The translations under genes were made by a program, and so were the position numbers. Shown here piece after piece: positions 4,785 to 12,844 of a stretch of DNA of 12,844 bases; position 1 is the stretch's first letter; every line of letters starts with the position of its first letter. A model generated the notes under the pieces. That model had not been told where the DNA came from. It saw only the letters and a list, made by a program, of their open reading frames with translations, and searched no databases. Origin of the DNA: Alphaproteobacteria bacterium (GTDB lineage Bacteria > Pseudomonadota > Alphaproteobacteria > CAISOG01); NCBI GenBank assembly GCA_018883285.1, contig VEQJ01000012.1:1-12844 (forward strand). Direction: 5' to 3'.

Positions 4785-7700
4785 GTGACCTTAAGCTATC
4801 GCCAGCTGTTAAGCCAACGCGGCTTTATGGCCTATTTGATTAGCGAATCAATGGGCATTTACACCGATAACTTGTTCAAAATCCTGCTGACCTTTTTGGC
4901 GATTAACCAAACCACGGGCGCTCAGGATAGCGGTCTGGTCGCCTGGATCGGCGCAATTTTTATTGCCCCCTATCTGATTTTTTCTGGTTTGGGCGGGCGG
5001 CTGGCCGATCGTTATGACAAACGAACTGTACTGATTGCCTCCAAAATGTTTGAGCTGGTGTCGATGAGCCTGGCCACCCTGGCTCTGGCCAGCGGTCATA
5101 CTGGTTTTATGATTGGGGTGCTGTTGTTGACCGCGGTGCAAAGCGCCCTAAATAGCCCAGCCAAATTTGCTATTATTCCCGAAATGGTCGCGCCGCAACA
5201 GCTGGCCAGAGCCAACGGCTTGATGCAAATGACCCTATATATCTCAATTATCCTGGGCACCGTCAGCGGCGGCCTGTTCTTTGAGGTTTTTCAGGATCGT
5301 TTGGCGATGGTTGGAATAATCCTGCTAAGCCTAACGGCGCTAAGCGCTGTATTGATATTTTGGATTCCGCGCCGCCCCCCCCTTCATGCGCCCGCAACCA
5401 AGGGTTCCAGCATTATCGCCCTGGGGGGTACCCTGGATGCCTGCCGAAGCGCGCTGGCTATTCGCCCGATACGGTTGGCGATTTGGGGGATCAGTTGGTT
5501 CTGGTTCATTGGTGCGCTGATGCAAATGCTGTTGGTCATATACGGCCACCATGAGTTGGGGGTTGGTGAGTCCGCAACCAGCCAGCTGCTGATGTTTCTG
5601 CTGGTGGGTATTGCGGGGGGCAGCCTGATTGGCGGTTGGCTTTCGGGAGATCATGTTGAACTTGGCCTGATACCACTGGGAGGTATCGCCCTGACCATTG
5701 GCTTAGTCTTGCTGGGTTTTGCCGCCCCCAGCTATGGGCAGGCGGCCGTATCATTGGTTTTAATTGGTGTGGCGGGGGGTGTTTACATCGTCCCCCTTAA
5801 CGCGTTTTTGCAACACAGCGCTGATCCCACCACCACGGGCAAAATTATGGCGGCCTGCAACGTGTTTAACACCGTTGGCATGTTGGCCGCATCACTGGCA
5901 TTAAAAAGTCTTTACGATGGTGTTGGCCTGACAGCATCCCAGATTATGTTGGTGTTGGCGCTGGCCAGCCTGCTGACCTGTTTGTATCTGATTCAGCTGT
6001 TGCCCCAATCCCTACTGCGGTTGGTGGTGTTGGCGGTGGTTCGGTTGGTGTATCGGATACGGGTAATTGGGGCGAACCATTTGCCCATCGGCACCGATCG
6101 TCCCGCCCTGTATGTTGCCAATCATGTATCCTTTGTTGATGGGTTGTTGGTGGGCGCCGCGCTGAACAAGCCGTTGCGCTATGTCATGCTGGATCGCTAT
6201 TACAACATTTGGTGGCTTAAGCCGTTGTTTCGGCTGATGGGGGTGATCCCGATGGCGACCCAGGGTAAGGCGATGATCAAAAGCCTGGATCAGGCGCGCA
6301 CTGCCCTGTTGGCGGGGGATTCCGTTTGTATTTTTCCCGAAGGTGCCCTGAGCCGTAACGGCAATATGGCCGAATTCAGACCAGGATTCAGCCGTATTCT
6401 AAGCGATCTGCCCGATGTGCCGATTATCCCAGTTTATCTGGATGGGGTCTGGGGCAGCATTTTTAGCGCCAGCCCTAACCGCAAGGGTCAGCAAAAATTT
6501 CTGTGGAAATGGCCACGCCGCCTACCCTATGCCGTCACGGTCAGCTTTGGCCAACCCCTGCCCGCCGACACCCCTGTGCAGGCGGTTAAACAGGCGGTGG
6601 CAGAGCTGTCGGCGGCCGCCTATCGCCATCATCCTGATCGCCAAACCAGCCTGGCGCTGGCTTTTGTTCGCAGCGCTAAGCAACGTCTGTCGCAATTGGC
6701 TATCCGTGACAGCAGTGGCCGCAGCCTTAGCTATGGCCAAAGCCTTACGGGGGCGTTGTTGTTGGCGGATTACCTGCGCCGTTATCATGGGCAGGAAAAG
6801 TTTATCGGTATCGCCCTGCCCGCTTCGGTTGGGGGGGCGTTGATCAATCTGGCCTGTGCCCTGGCTGGTAAGGTGCCGATCAATTTGAATTTCACGGTCG
6901 GGCAGGATGCGATAATGCAAGCTGTCGGCCAATGCCGTATCAGCACGGTGATTACCAGCGAAAAATTGCTGAAAAAAATCGCGCTGCCTGGCACGGTTGT
7001 GACCAATCCTCTGGACAATTCGCTGGCCAATGCCTCGGCCTTACCCCATCTGATTCTGATGGAATCCTTGCTGACGCAATTGCCCCTGCACCACCGTTTG
7101 CGGGCATGGCTTGCCGCCTATATGCTGCCCAGCTGGCTGTTGCAACACTTGCTGCGTCATCGGGTTGGCCATGGCAGCGATCTGGCCACCATTTTGTTTT
7201 CCAGTGGCAGTACGGGTACACCAAAGGGGGTGATGCTTAGCCAGGATAACCTGCTGGCCAATATCGCCTCAGCTGCCCAAATCCTGCCCCTGAAGCCTAA
7301 AGATACCATGGTGGGTATCCTGCCATTCTTTCACAGCTTTGGCTTTACTGGCACGCTGTGGTTGCCGCTGTTGACGGGATTAAGCGTGGCCTATCATCCC
7401 AACCCATTAGAGGCTAAGGCGGTGGGGCAGCTGATTGCCCAAAGCCAGGCCAAATTGTTAATCGCCACCCCCACCTTTTGCCAATTGTATGCCCGCAACT
7501 GTACCGCTGATCAGTTGCAAAGCCTGCGCCATGTGGTGGTCGGGTCAGAAAAGCTGCGCACCGCCACCGCCGAAGAATTTAAGCAAAAGTTCGGACTTGA
7601 GCTGTTAGAGGGGTATGGATGCACCGAATTGTCGCCCATTGCCGCCGTCAATCTGCCCAATATTTCCTTAAATGGTTATGATCATCAGGGCAATCGCCCT

Positions 7701-8264
7701 GGCACGGTTGGTCACCCCATTCCCTATGTCGCCGCCCGTATCACCGACCTGGATAGCGGGCAGGTGCTGCATGAACCCAATAAGCCTGGCCTGTTATGGA
7801 TTAAGGGACCCAATGTGATGCAGGGGTATTATGAACAACCTGACCGCACCGCCCAGGTGTTGCAGGATGGTTGGTACAACACAGGGGATATCGCCCAAAT
7901 GGACGCAGCGGGTTTTATCACCTTAATCGATCGTCTTAGCCGTTTTGCCAAATTGGGGGGGGAGATGGTGCCCCTAATCCGTATTGAAGAAGCCTTGCAC
8001 CAGCTGGCGGGCACCAGTGATCTGGTGGCCATCGCCTTAAGCGATCCGCAAAAGGGTGAACGGGTGGTGATTGCCCATACCGATACGTTGGATATCGGCC
8101 AGCTGGATTCCCTGCTAACCAGCTTAAGAACGATTCTGCCGCCCCTGTGGGTGCCCCGCCGCGATAGCTTTGTTCGGCTGGCCACCATCCCCCTGCTTAG
8201 CACTGGTAAAACCGATATCCAGGGCGTTAAAACCGCGGTGATTGGGGCGATGGCGGCCGATTAA
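4785..8264 (+). CDS. aas: LplT-PlsC-Aas fusion: lysophospholipid flippase, acyltransferase and acyl-ACP synthetase
   Basis: This 1159-aa chain joins the parts that in E. coli are LplT and Aas. It would flip lyso-phosphatidylethanolamine across the inner membrane, activate a fatty acid on acyl carrier protein and reacylate the lipid. Residues 1 to about 395 are an MFS transporter, with GGRLADRYDKR as the loop motif and about 12 hydrophobic helices. The PlsC domain has NHVSFVD (H447 and D452 of HX4D) and FPEG (517-520). The AMP-binding domain has SSGSTGTPKG (806-815), GYGCTE (943-948), TGD (1033-1035), RFAKLGGEMV and the C-terminal Lys1142 in STGKTD. All expected catalytic residues seem present. 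The start is GTG 4785, preceded by GCGAGG about 7 bases upstream; an in-frame extension to 4500 overlaps the cytochrome gene and is rejected. Such three-part fusions are known in other proteobacteria. C8, G7 and G8 runs lie in the frame (5375, 6831, 7955). The stop is 48 bp from the convergent purL end, with no clear terminator between. Confidence 0.93.
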   Translation: MTLSYRQLLSQRGFMAYLISESMGIYTDNLFKILLTFLAINQTTGAQDSGLVAWIGAIFIAPYLIFSGLGGRLADRYDKRTVLIASKMFELVSMSLATLALASGHTGFMIGVLLLTAVQSALNSPAKFAIIPEMVAPQQLARANGLMQMTLYISIILGTVSGGLFFEVFQDRLAMVGIILLSLTALSAVLIFWIPRRPPLHAPATKGSSIIALGGTLDACRSALAIRPIRLAIWGISWFWFIGALMQMLLVIYGHHELGVGESATSQLLMFLLVGIAGGSLIGGWLSGDHVELGLIPLGGIALTIGLVLLGFAAPSYGQAAVSLVLIGVAGGVYIVPLNAFLQHSADPTTTGKIMAACNVFNTVGMLAASLALKSLYDGVGLTASQIMLVLALASLLTCLYLIQLLPQSLLRLVVLAVVRLVYRIRVIGANHLPIGTDRPALYVANHVSFVDGLLVGAALNKPLRYVMLDRYYNIWWLKPLFRLMGVIPMATQGKAMIKSLDQARTALLAGDSVCIFPEGALSRNGNMAEFRPGFSRILSDLPDVPIIPVYLDGVWGSIFSASPNRKGQQKFLWKWPRRLPYAVTVSFGQPLPADTPVQAVKQAVAELSAAAYRHHPDRQTSLALAFVRSAKQRLSQLAIRDSSGRSLSYGQSLTGALLLADYLRRYHGQEKFIGIALPASVGGALINLACALAGKVPINLNFTVGQDAIMQAVGQCRISTVITSEKLLKKIALPGTVVTNPLDNSLANASALPHLILMESLLTQLPLHHRLRAWLAAYMLPSWLLQHLLRHRVGHGSDLATILFSSGSTGTPKGVMLSQDNLLANIASAAQILPLKPKDTMVGILPFFHSFGFTGTLWLPLLTGLSVAYHPNPLEAKAVGQLIAQSQAKLLIATPTFCQLYARNCTADQLQSLRHVVVGSEKLRTATAEEFKQKFGLELLEGYGCTELSPIAAVNLPNISLNGYDHQGNRPGTVGHPIPYVAARITDLDSGQVLHEPNKPGLLWIKGPNVMQGYYEQPDRTAQVLQDGWYNTGDIAQMDAAGFITLIDRLSRFAKLGGEMVPLIRIEEALHQLAGTSDLVAIALSDPQKGERVVIAHTDTLDIGQLDSLLTSLRTILPPLWVPRRDSFVRLATIPLLSTGKTDIQGVKTAVIGAMAAD

Positions 8265-8312
8265 GGGATTGCAGCAGCTTACAGCCACCCCCAAACAACG
8301 CCCGCGCAGACT

Positions 8313-10622
8313 CTACCCCTGCATATAGGCGGGCAGCCAGGCTTCATGGGCGGTTTGCAGGGCGGCGCGGGTAATGGATTGGCCATCGGGCAGCGTCAAT
8401 TTGCCTACCATCTCGCCAGCCGTAGCCCCAGCCGCCGCCGCCACCGCCGTCGTCTGACCCAGCAGCAGGGCTGGCACACCGGCCTCTGCCGCCGCTGCCA
8501 AGACTTGATCGGGATGCAGGGTGGCAACCAGATAGCGTGCCTGATCCTCCCCAAACCAGAAACCCGCATCACTGGCGGGCAAGTCGGGGTTCAGCTGGAC
8601 GTTGAGCGGCAGAGAGGTTGTCGCATCCGTGCCCGCCCCTGTCAGCCACATTTCGGCCAACGCCACCAACAGCCCCCCATCGCTGATGTCATGACAGGCG
8701 GCCAGCCGCTGTTGCCGATTCAAGGCCAATACCAATTCGCCGACCTGCCGCTCGGCGGCGAAATCGACTGATGGCGGTGCGCCAGCCTCCTGCCCCTCAA
8801 CCGTCATCAGGTATTGGCTGCGTCCCAGCCAGCTATTGTCACCGCTGCCCAATTGTATCAGGCTTAGCCCCGATTGGGTCAACGCCATGCTTAACCGTTG
8901 GTTGTAGTCAGCTAGCAGCCCGACGCCGCCAATCACGGGGGTTGGGTAAATCCCCACCCCATCGGTGTCGTTGTAAAGCGAAACATTGCCTGACACCACG
9001 GGATAGTCCAGGGCGCGGGCGGCATCGCCAATTCCCGTCACCGCCGCCTTAATCTGCGCCATAATTTCGGGCTTTTCCGGATTGCCGAAGTTCAAATTGT
9101 TGGTCAGGGCTAAGGGCTTAGCGCCACTGGCCACCAGGTTGCGCCAGCTTTCCACCACCGCCTGCGCGCCGCCGATATAGGGGTCGGCCGCACCGTAAAA
9201 GGGGTTGCAGTCGGTGGCCATCGCCAGCGCCTTGCGGGTGCCCGTAACCCGCACCACCGCCGCATCGCTGGCCGTTGCCGCGCCCGAATCGGATAGGCTG
9301 TTGACCCCGACATGGCGATCATATTGCTGCCAAATCCATCGCTTGCTGGCCAAATTGGGGCTGGCCAGCAGTTGTTGCAGCGCGGGCAGGATGGCCACAG
9401 GCTTGGTCAGCGTCACGAGCTGCTGGCTGGGCGATGCCAGCGCCGCCACGGGGCGGTCATATTGCGGCGCCTCATCGACCAGGGCGGCAATCGGAATCAC
9501 CCCCGCCGATTCGCCATGCCATTGCATTTCCAGCACGGGTTCGGCGATCAGGCTGCCGACCACCACCGCGTCCAGATCCCATTTGGCAAAAATCGCCTGC
9601 GCCCGTGCCGTCGCCTCAGGCTTCAGCACCATCAGCATCCGTTCCTGGCTTTCCGACAGCATAATCTCATAGGGCTGCAAATCGGCCTCCCGCAGCGGTA
9701 CGGCGCTGAGATCCAGGCGGATACCGATGCCCCCCTTGCTGGCCATTTCGCAAGCGCTGCTGGTCAATCCTGCCGCCCCCATATCCTGAATTGCGATAAT
9801 CGCATCCTCATTCATCAGTTCCAAACAGGCCTCGATTAGCAGCTTTTCCTTAAAGGGATCGCCGACCTGCACGGTGGGCCGACTGGCCTGCTCACTGGCG
9901 CTAAAAGCCGCGCTGGCCATGGTGGCGCCATGCACACCATCGCGCCCCGTCTTAGCACCCACATAGACCACCGGGTTACCGATGCCCGCCGCCTTAGCAT
10001 AGAAAATCTTATCCGCCTGGGCGATACCCACCGCCATCGCGTTGACCAGGTTGTTGCCGTTGTAGCAAGCATGAAACTGGCACTCCCCCCCCACCGTCGG
10101 CACGCCAACGCAATTGCCATAGCCGCCAATACCCGCTACCACGCCCGCCATCAACGAACGGGTTTTGGCATGGCTGGGATCGCCAAAGCGCAAGGCGTTC
10201 AGCAGCGCGATTGGCCGCGCCCCCATGGTAAAGACATCGCGCAAAATGCCGCCGACACCTGTCGCCGATCCCTGATAGGGCTCAATAAAGCTGGGGTGGT
10301 TGTGGCTTTCGATCTTAAACACCGCCGCCAAGCCATCGCCAAGATCGATGACGCCCGCGTTTTCGCCGGGCCCCTGAATCACCCAGGGCGCGGTGGTGGG
10401 CAGGGTTTTCAGATACTTCTTGCTGGATTTATAACTGCAATGCTCACTCCATAACGCGCCAAACACCGCCAATTCGGTAAAATTGGGCGCACGACCCAAC
10501 AATTCAACGATTTTTTCATACTCATCAACCTTTAGCCCCAATCCGCGCAGCACTTGTGGGCTATAGGTTGGCGCCTCATCGGTTGCTACAATCGCGGCTT
10601 GGGTGGCAACTGGCTTGCTCAT
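8313..10622 (-). CDS. purL: Phosphoribosylformylglycinamidine synthase subunit PurL (short type)
   Basis: PurL is the ATP-dependent synthetase subunit that converts FGAR to FGAM in purine synthesis, using ammonia delivered by PurQ. The 769-aa length is that of the short PurL of the PurS-PurQ-PurL complex, slightly above the usual 720-750, mainly from an N-terminal extension of about 20 residues. Characteristic stretches are [10 protein letters not shown] with H61 (59-68), [10 protein letters not shown] (102-111) and [12 protein letters not shown] (118-129). A second AIR-synthase-like half follows, with [14 protein letters not shown] and the HDISDGGL motif. The start ATG 10622 is preceded by GGAG 8 bases upstream, inside the end of purQ. 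The two genes are 3 bases apart and surely co-transcribed. Location is cytoplasmic. Identification is secure. Confidence 0.97.
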   Translation of the reverse strand: MSKPVATQAAIVATDEAPTYSPQVLRGLGLKVDEYEKIVELLGRAPNFTELAVFGALWSEHCSYKSSKKYLKTLPTTAPWVIQGPGENAGVIDLGDGLAAVFKIESHNHPSFIEPYQGSATGVGGILRDVFTMGARPIALLNALRFGDPSHAKTRSLMAGVVAGIGGYGNCVGVPTVGGECQFHACYNGNNLVNAMAVGIAQADKIFYAKAAGIGNPVVYVGAKTGRDGVHGATMASAAFSASEQASRPTVQVGDPFKEKLLIEACLELMNEDAIIAIQDMGAAGLTSSACEMASKGGIGIRLDLSAVPLREADLQPYEIMLSESQERMLMVLKPEATARAQAIFAKWDLDAVVVGSLIAEPVLEMQWHGESAGVIPIAALVDEAPQYDRPVAALASPSQQLVTLTKPVAILPALQQLLASPNLASKRWIWQQYDRHVGVNSLSDSGAATASDAAVVRVTGTRKALAMATDCNPFYGAADPYIGGAQAVVESWRNLVASGAKPLALTNNLNFGNPEKPEIMAQIKAAVTGIGDAARALDYPVVSGNVSLYNDTDGVGIYPTPVIGGVGLLADYNQRLSMALTQSGLSLIQLGSGDNSWLGRSQYLMTVEGQEAGAPPSVDFAAERQVGELVLALNRQQRLAACHDISDGGLLVALAEMWLTGAGTDATTSLPLNVQLNPDLPASDAGFWFGEDQARYLVATLHPDQVLAAAAEAGVPALLLGQTTAVAAAAGATAGEMVGKLTLPDGQSITRAALQTAHEAWLPAYMQG

Positions 10623-10625
10623 AAC

Positions 10626-11291
10626 TTAAGCTCCTATCGTTGTCTGTAAACTTAAAAATATCTCGCGCCCATCGGTATTGCCGACCGCCTGGTCAACCGC
10701 CCGCTCCGGGTGGGGCATTAAGCCCAACACCCGCTTATTGGCACTCAAAACCCCCGCGATATTGGCCACCGACCCGTTGACGGGGGTGGTATAGGTCAGG
10801 GCGATTTGATCCTGATCCTGCAAGCGTTTTAGGCCGTCATCATCAATCAAATAATTGCCATCATGATGGGCAATCGGCAGGGTAAGGTCAGCGTTGGGCA
10901 GGGCGCAGGTAAAGGGGCTGTTGCGGTTGGCCACCTGCAACGCCACATCCCGACAGATAAATTGCAGCCCCGCGTTGCCGCGCAAGCCACCAGGCAGCAA
11001 GCCTGCCTCCGTCAAAATCTGAAAACCGTTGCAAATGCCCAACAGATAGCCGCCGCGCTCCACATGTCGCTTCACCTCTGCCATAATCGGGCTGTGCGCC
11101 GCAATCGCGCCACAACGCAGATAGTCGCCATAGGAAAAGCCGCCCGGCAACACCACCAGGTCATAGGCCGCATCAAAATGGGTCTGCTTATGCCACAGGC
11201 GATCCACCGCAATGCCCAACACGGTTTGCAACCCTGTCACCACATCGGTATCGCAATTTGACCCTGGAAACACCACCACCGCTGCCCGCAT
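10626..11291 (-). CDS. purQ: Phosphoribosylformylglycinamidine synthase subunit PurQ (glutaminase)
   Basis: PurQ is the class I glutamine amidotransferase subunit that releases ammonia from glutamine for PurL. The 221-aa protein has the family's first strand VVVFPGSNCD, an oxyanion-region LPGGFSYGDYLRCG (48-61), the nucleophile Cys87 in GICNGFQ and the triad partners H194 and E196 in MPHPER. Length is typical. The start ATG 11291 follows a G-rich stretch (GGGGGG) about 6 bases upstream. It is the first gene of the purQ-purL pair. No purS, normally just upstream, is present in the 219-bp gap or beyond it, so PurS must be encoded elsewhere if this complex is standard. Confidence 0.97.
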   Translation of the reverse strand: MRAAVVVFPGSNCDTDVVTGLQTVLGIAVDRLWHKQTHFDAAYDLVVLPGGFSYGDYLRCGAIAAHSPIMAEVKRHVERGGYLLGICNGFQILTEAGLLPGGLRGNAGLQFICRDVALQVANRNSPFTCALPNADLTLPIAHHDGNYLIDDDGLKRLQDQDQIALTYTTPVNGSVANIAGVLSANKRVLGLMPHPERAVDQAVGNTDGREIFLSLQTTIGA

Positions 11292-11352
11292 GTTGCACCC
11301 CCCGCTTAAAGAATTGTTGGCCTGTATCGACCCAAATGTTGTTTCCCCCTTT

Positions 11353-11368
11353 GATAAAGTCTTTTATC
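11353..11368. promoter_or_regulatory. Operator-like inverted repeat in the purQ / elm1-like divergent region
   Basis: GATAAA-GTCT-TTTATC is a 6-bp inverted repeat with a 4-base centre, 62 bases upstream of purQ in the 219-bp gap 11292-11510, whose middle is AT-rich. On the minus strand a TTGTTT (11382-11377) lies at -35-like distance, so the repeat would overlap a weak -10. A purine-responsive repressor site is possible, but the sequence is not a known PurR box. The rest of the gap shows no gene. Confidence 0.35.
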
Positions 11369-11510
11369 GGGTTAGAAAACAATTATTCTGTTTTTTCTTG
11401 GCAACCCCTGTATCCCCAACCTGCCCCAACAAATCCTGGCCAAGCATTTGTCCAGCCTGAAATCAGCCCCCGTTAGCCTATCCCCCACCCCTTAGCTTGC
11501 CTATCTGACC

Positions 11511-12146
11511 ATGGAAAACCATACGGAAAATCTTACGGAAAACCCAAGCGCCAGCGCACCTAAGGGCTATGTGCTGCCCGCGGCCAAACTGGTGTGGCTG
11601 TTGTTGGATGGCTGGCCAGCGCGCGATAACCAGCTGTGGGCACTGGCCGAATCGCTGGCGCAGCGGCAGGCGATCAGCGTGATACCGAAAAGGCTGCGCT
11701 TTAACTGGTTGGGGGAATTGCCGACGGGCGGCCTGTTTCGCCCGCTGCTGAACGGGGTAACCGACCGCCTATTCGGCGCCAGTCTGGCCAATTTAACCAG
11801 TGACGGTGCCATGGCGATTACCCGCCCCTGGCCTGATGTGGTGTTATCGTCGGGATCCGCCTCAATCCCCATTGCCCGCTGGATAAAGCGGCGGATGCGA
11901 ACCGACCGCCTGCGCCCCCAACTGGTGCATTTGGGGGGGGGTCAAACCGGCCGCCGCGATTTTGACCTGATTGTTCGCATGGCCGACACCCCTGGTCAGC
12001 AATCATTGGGGGATCAGCAGCAAGGCGACCTTGATCAGATTGCGGATCAGATTGCCGCGCTGCTAAACCGTAACACCGCCCCAGGGAATGGCAACCCAAG
12101 GGATGATAAACAAAGAGATGAACAACAACGGGATAGCAGGGCATGA
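11511..12146 (+). CDS. ELM1-family (putative glycosyltransferase-like) protein, apparently C-terminally shortened
   Basis: LVWLLLDGWPARDNQLWALAESL (27-49 region) matches the ELM1 N-terminal pattern VW-L-D-x-x-G-x-x-NQ-x-x-x-LAEAL. PWPDVVLSSG with ASIPIARWIKRR (106-128) matches the PWPD-V-I-x-x-G-R-x-S-x-P-x-ARxI block, and LVHLGGG...FDLIV (138-155) the next strand. Family members are usually well over 300 aa; this one stops at 211. After about residue 160 the sequence becomes Gln/Asp-rich with a 12-bp tandem repeat (12033-12056), and the second Rossmann-like half is missing. That suggests an internal deletion or decay. A G9 run (11933-11941) lies in frame. The ribosome-binding site is weak. 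The stop overlaps the next start as ATGA. The family's molecular function is not established. Confidence 0.6.
   Translation: MENHTENLTENPSASAPKGYVLPAAKLVWLLLDGWPARDNQLWALAESLAQRQAISVIPKRLRFNWLGELPTGGLFRPLLNGVTDRLFGASLANLTSDGAMAITRPWPDVVLSSGSASIPIARWIKRRMRTDRLRPQLVHLGGGQTGRRDFDLIVRMADTPGQQSLGDQQQGDLDQIADQIAALLNRNTAPGNGNPRDDKQRDEQQRDSRA
11933..11941 (+). repeat. G9 homopolymer inside the elm1-like gene
   Basis: Nine G residues encode Gly142-144. Gain or loss of one base would shift the frame of the remaining third of the protein and could change coupling to the downstream gene. Confidence 0.9.
12033..12056 (+). repeat. 12-bp tandem repeat in the elm1-like tail
   Basis: GATCAGATTGCG is followed directly by GATCAGATTGCC, encoding DQIADQIA. 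A further GATCAGCAG lies at 12012-12020. It marks the low-complexity tail that replaces the expected C-terminal half. Confidence 0.85.
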
Positions 12147-12844
12147 CCACGGCCAGCGACCCAGCTCGCCCACCATCAGCCCGCCTGTATCTGGCCACCA
12201 AAAATCCTGGCAAGGTTGCCGCCTTTCAGGCCGCCTTAGGCGACAGCCCGTGGCAATTGTTGCCCTGCCCGCCCAACCTAACCCTGCCGCCCGAAATTCA
12301 CCCCGACTATGTCGGCAATGCCGTTGATAAGGCCGCCACCGTGGCGCGCCTGACGGGGGTGCCCGCGATTGGCGACGATTCAGGGCTGGAGCTGTTGGCC
12401 TGCAACCGCTGGCCGGGGGTGCATACCGCGCCGCAGGTGGCCGCGGTGGGGGGCTGGCCAAGCTTTATGGCCAATTTGGCCAAGGATCCCGCCTTTCAAG
12501 CCGATAGGCGGGCAGAGGCGGTGTGCGTGTTGGCGCTGGTGCTGCCTGACCAGCGGGATAACCCAGCGCCCGCCCTAGTCCTAGAGGAACGGGTAGCGGG
12601 GCAGCTGTTGGATCATCCGCGCGGCCAGCATGGCTTTGGCTTTGACCCCTATTTCCTTGCCGATGGCCAGCAGCTGACCAATGCAGAAATAGCCCCCGAA
12701 CAGGCCGCACCGCTGACCGCGCGTGGCCGTGCCTTTACCGCGCTGGCGCAGGCGATCATGGCTGGCCAGTTGCCGATCCTCCACGGTCACGAGAAGGGCA
12801 AGGGATTTGCGGCCCCCGTCAACCAAGCCCGCGGAGCGTTCCTC
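12143..12844 (+). CDS. rdgB: RdgB/HAM1-type non-canonical purine NTP pyrophosphatase, divergent, cut by window end
   Basis: The frame is open from ATG 12143 to the last base (234 codons, no stop). RdgB proteins hydrolyse dITP and XTP to monophosphates, cleansing the nucleotide pool. Seen here are LATKNPGKV (17-25), NAVDKA (59-64, family NAxxKA), GDDSGLEL (77-84) with the metal-binding Asp pair, and HPRGQHGFGFDPYFL (158-172, family PRG-x-GFGYDPxF). Two conserved elements are altered. The loop normally YSARYAG is HTAPQVAAVG (94-103), and the EKxxxSHRxRA signature reads EQAAPLTARGRA (186-197), lacking the Lys and the His. Family proteins end near residue 200; this one continues for at least 26 more residues. 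The start overlaps the elm1-like stop as ATGA, indicating translational coupling. Family membership is clear; retained activity is uncertain. Confidence 0.78.
   Translation, partial: MTTASDPARPPSARLYLATKNPGKVAAFQAALGDSPWQLLPCPPNLTLPPEIHPDYVGNAVDKAATVARLTGVPAIGDDSGLELLACNRWPGVHTAPQVAAVGGWPSFMANLAKDPAFQADRRAEAVCVLALVLPDQRDNPAPALVLEERVAGQLLDHPRGQHGFGFDPYFLADGQQLTNAEIAPEQAAPLTARGRAFTALAQAIMAGQLPILHGHEKGKGFAAPVNQARGAFL

Noticed and set aside
8265-8312. Bidirectional terminator between the fusion gene and purL
   Set aside because: No stem followed by a T-run could be found in the 48-bp gap.
8346-9839. Several long plus-strand frames inside purL
   Set aside because: They are antisense shadows of a GC-rich coding gene, with Arg/Pro/His-rich translations and no domain pattern.
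10863-11261. Plus-strand frame opposite purQ
   Set aside because: It lies entirely antisense to the clearly conserved purQ and shows no recognisable family.
12581-12826. Minus-strand frame at the right end
   Set aside because: It is a shadow of the rdgB-like gene, which has clear family motifs on the plus strand.
1-12844. CRISPR array or retron-like repeat structure
   Set aside because: No regularly spaced repeats of 20-40 bp and no reverse transcriptase or Cas-like frame are present.

Overview
The window reads as a piece of a moderately GC-rich proteobacterial chromosome, most likely alphaproteobacterial. This is inferred from the short-type PurL next to a separate PurQ, an ELM1-family gene, a PdeM-type protein, a b561 cytochrome and the LplT-PlsC-Aas fusion. 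No rRNA or marker gene fixes the taxon. Two types of DNA are visible: GC-rich housekeeping genes from about 2.65 kb to the right end, and an AT-rich accessory module at about 0.36-2.55 kb.

Left part (1-2646): debris of an IS30-type transposase (minus strand) and of a MerR-type regulator (plus strand) meet at an imperfect 20-bp direct repeat (227-246). Next come a C5-cytosine methyltransferase with its own N-terminal MerR-like helix-turn-helix and, convergent and overlapping it by 4 bp, a PD-(D/E)XK protein resembling TdeIII/MjaII-type restriction endonucleases. The module ends at the 3' end of a tRNA-Ser(GCU) gene, where the second copy of the 20-bp repeat (2547-2566) spans the tRNA terminus. 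This looks like a restriction-modification island or integration scar at a tRNA gene.

Middle (2647-8264): a 354-bp gap holds a very good sigma-54 promoter match and a C10 tract. It leads to a protein with the framework of the PdeM metallophosphoesterase in which most metal-binding residues are replaced, a likely pseudoenzyme. A four-helix cytochrome b561 lies convergent to it. Divergent from the cytochrome is a 1159-residue fusion of a lysophospholipid flippase (MFS), a PlsC acyltransferase and an acyl-ACP synthetase: a complete membrane phospholipid repair cycle in one chain.

Right part (8313-12844): purQ-purL (minus strand) encode the glutaminase and synthetase subunits of FGAM synthase, but no purS lies upstream. 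Divergent from them are a short ELM1-family protein that seems to lack its C-terminal half and, coupled by an ATGA overlap, an rdgB/HAM1-type nucleotide pyrophosphatase that runs off the window and has lost the SHR signature.

Three GC-rich genes (pdeM-like, elm1-like, rdgB-like) keep open frames while losing family-defining parts, and G/C homopolymers of 7-10 bp recur in genes and one promoter region. The strongest candidates for something not previously described are the sigma-54-driven PdeM pseudoenzyme and the tRNA-adjacent HTH-methyltransferase module.
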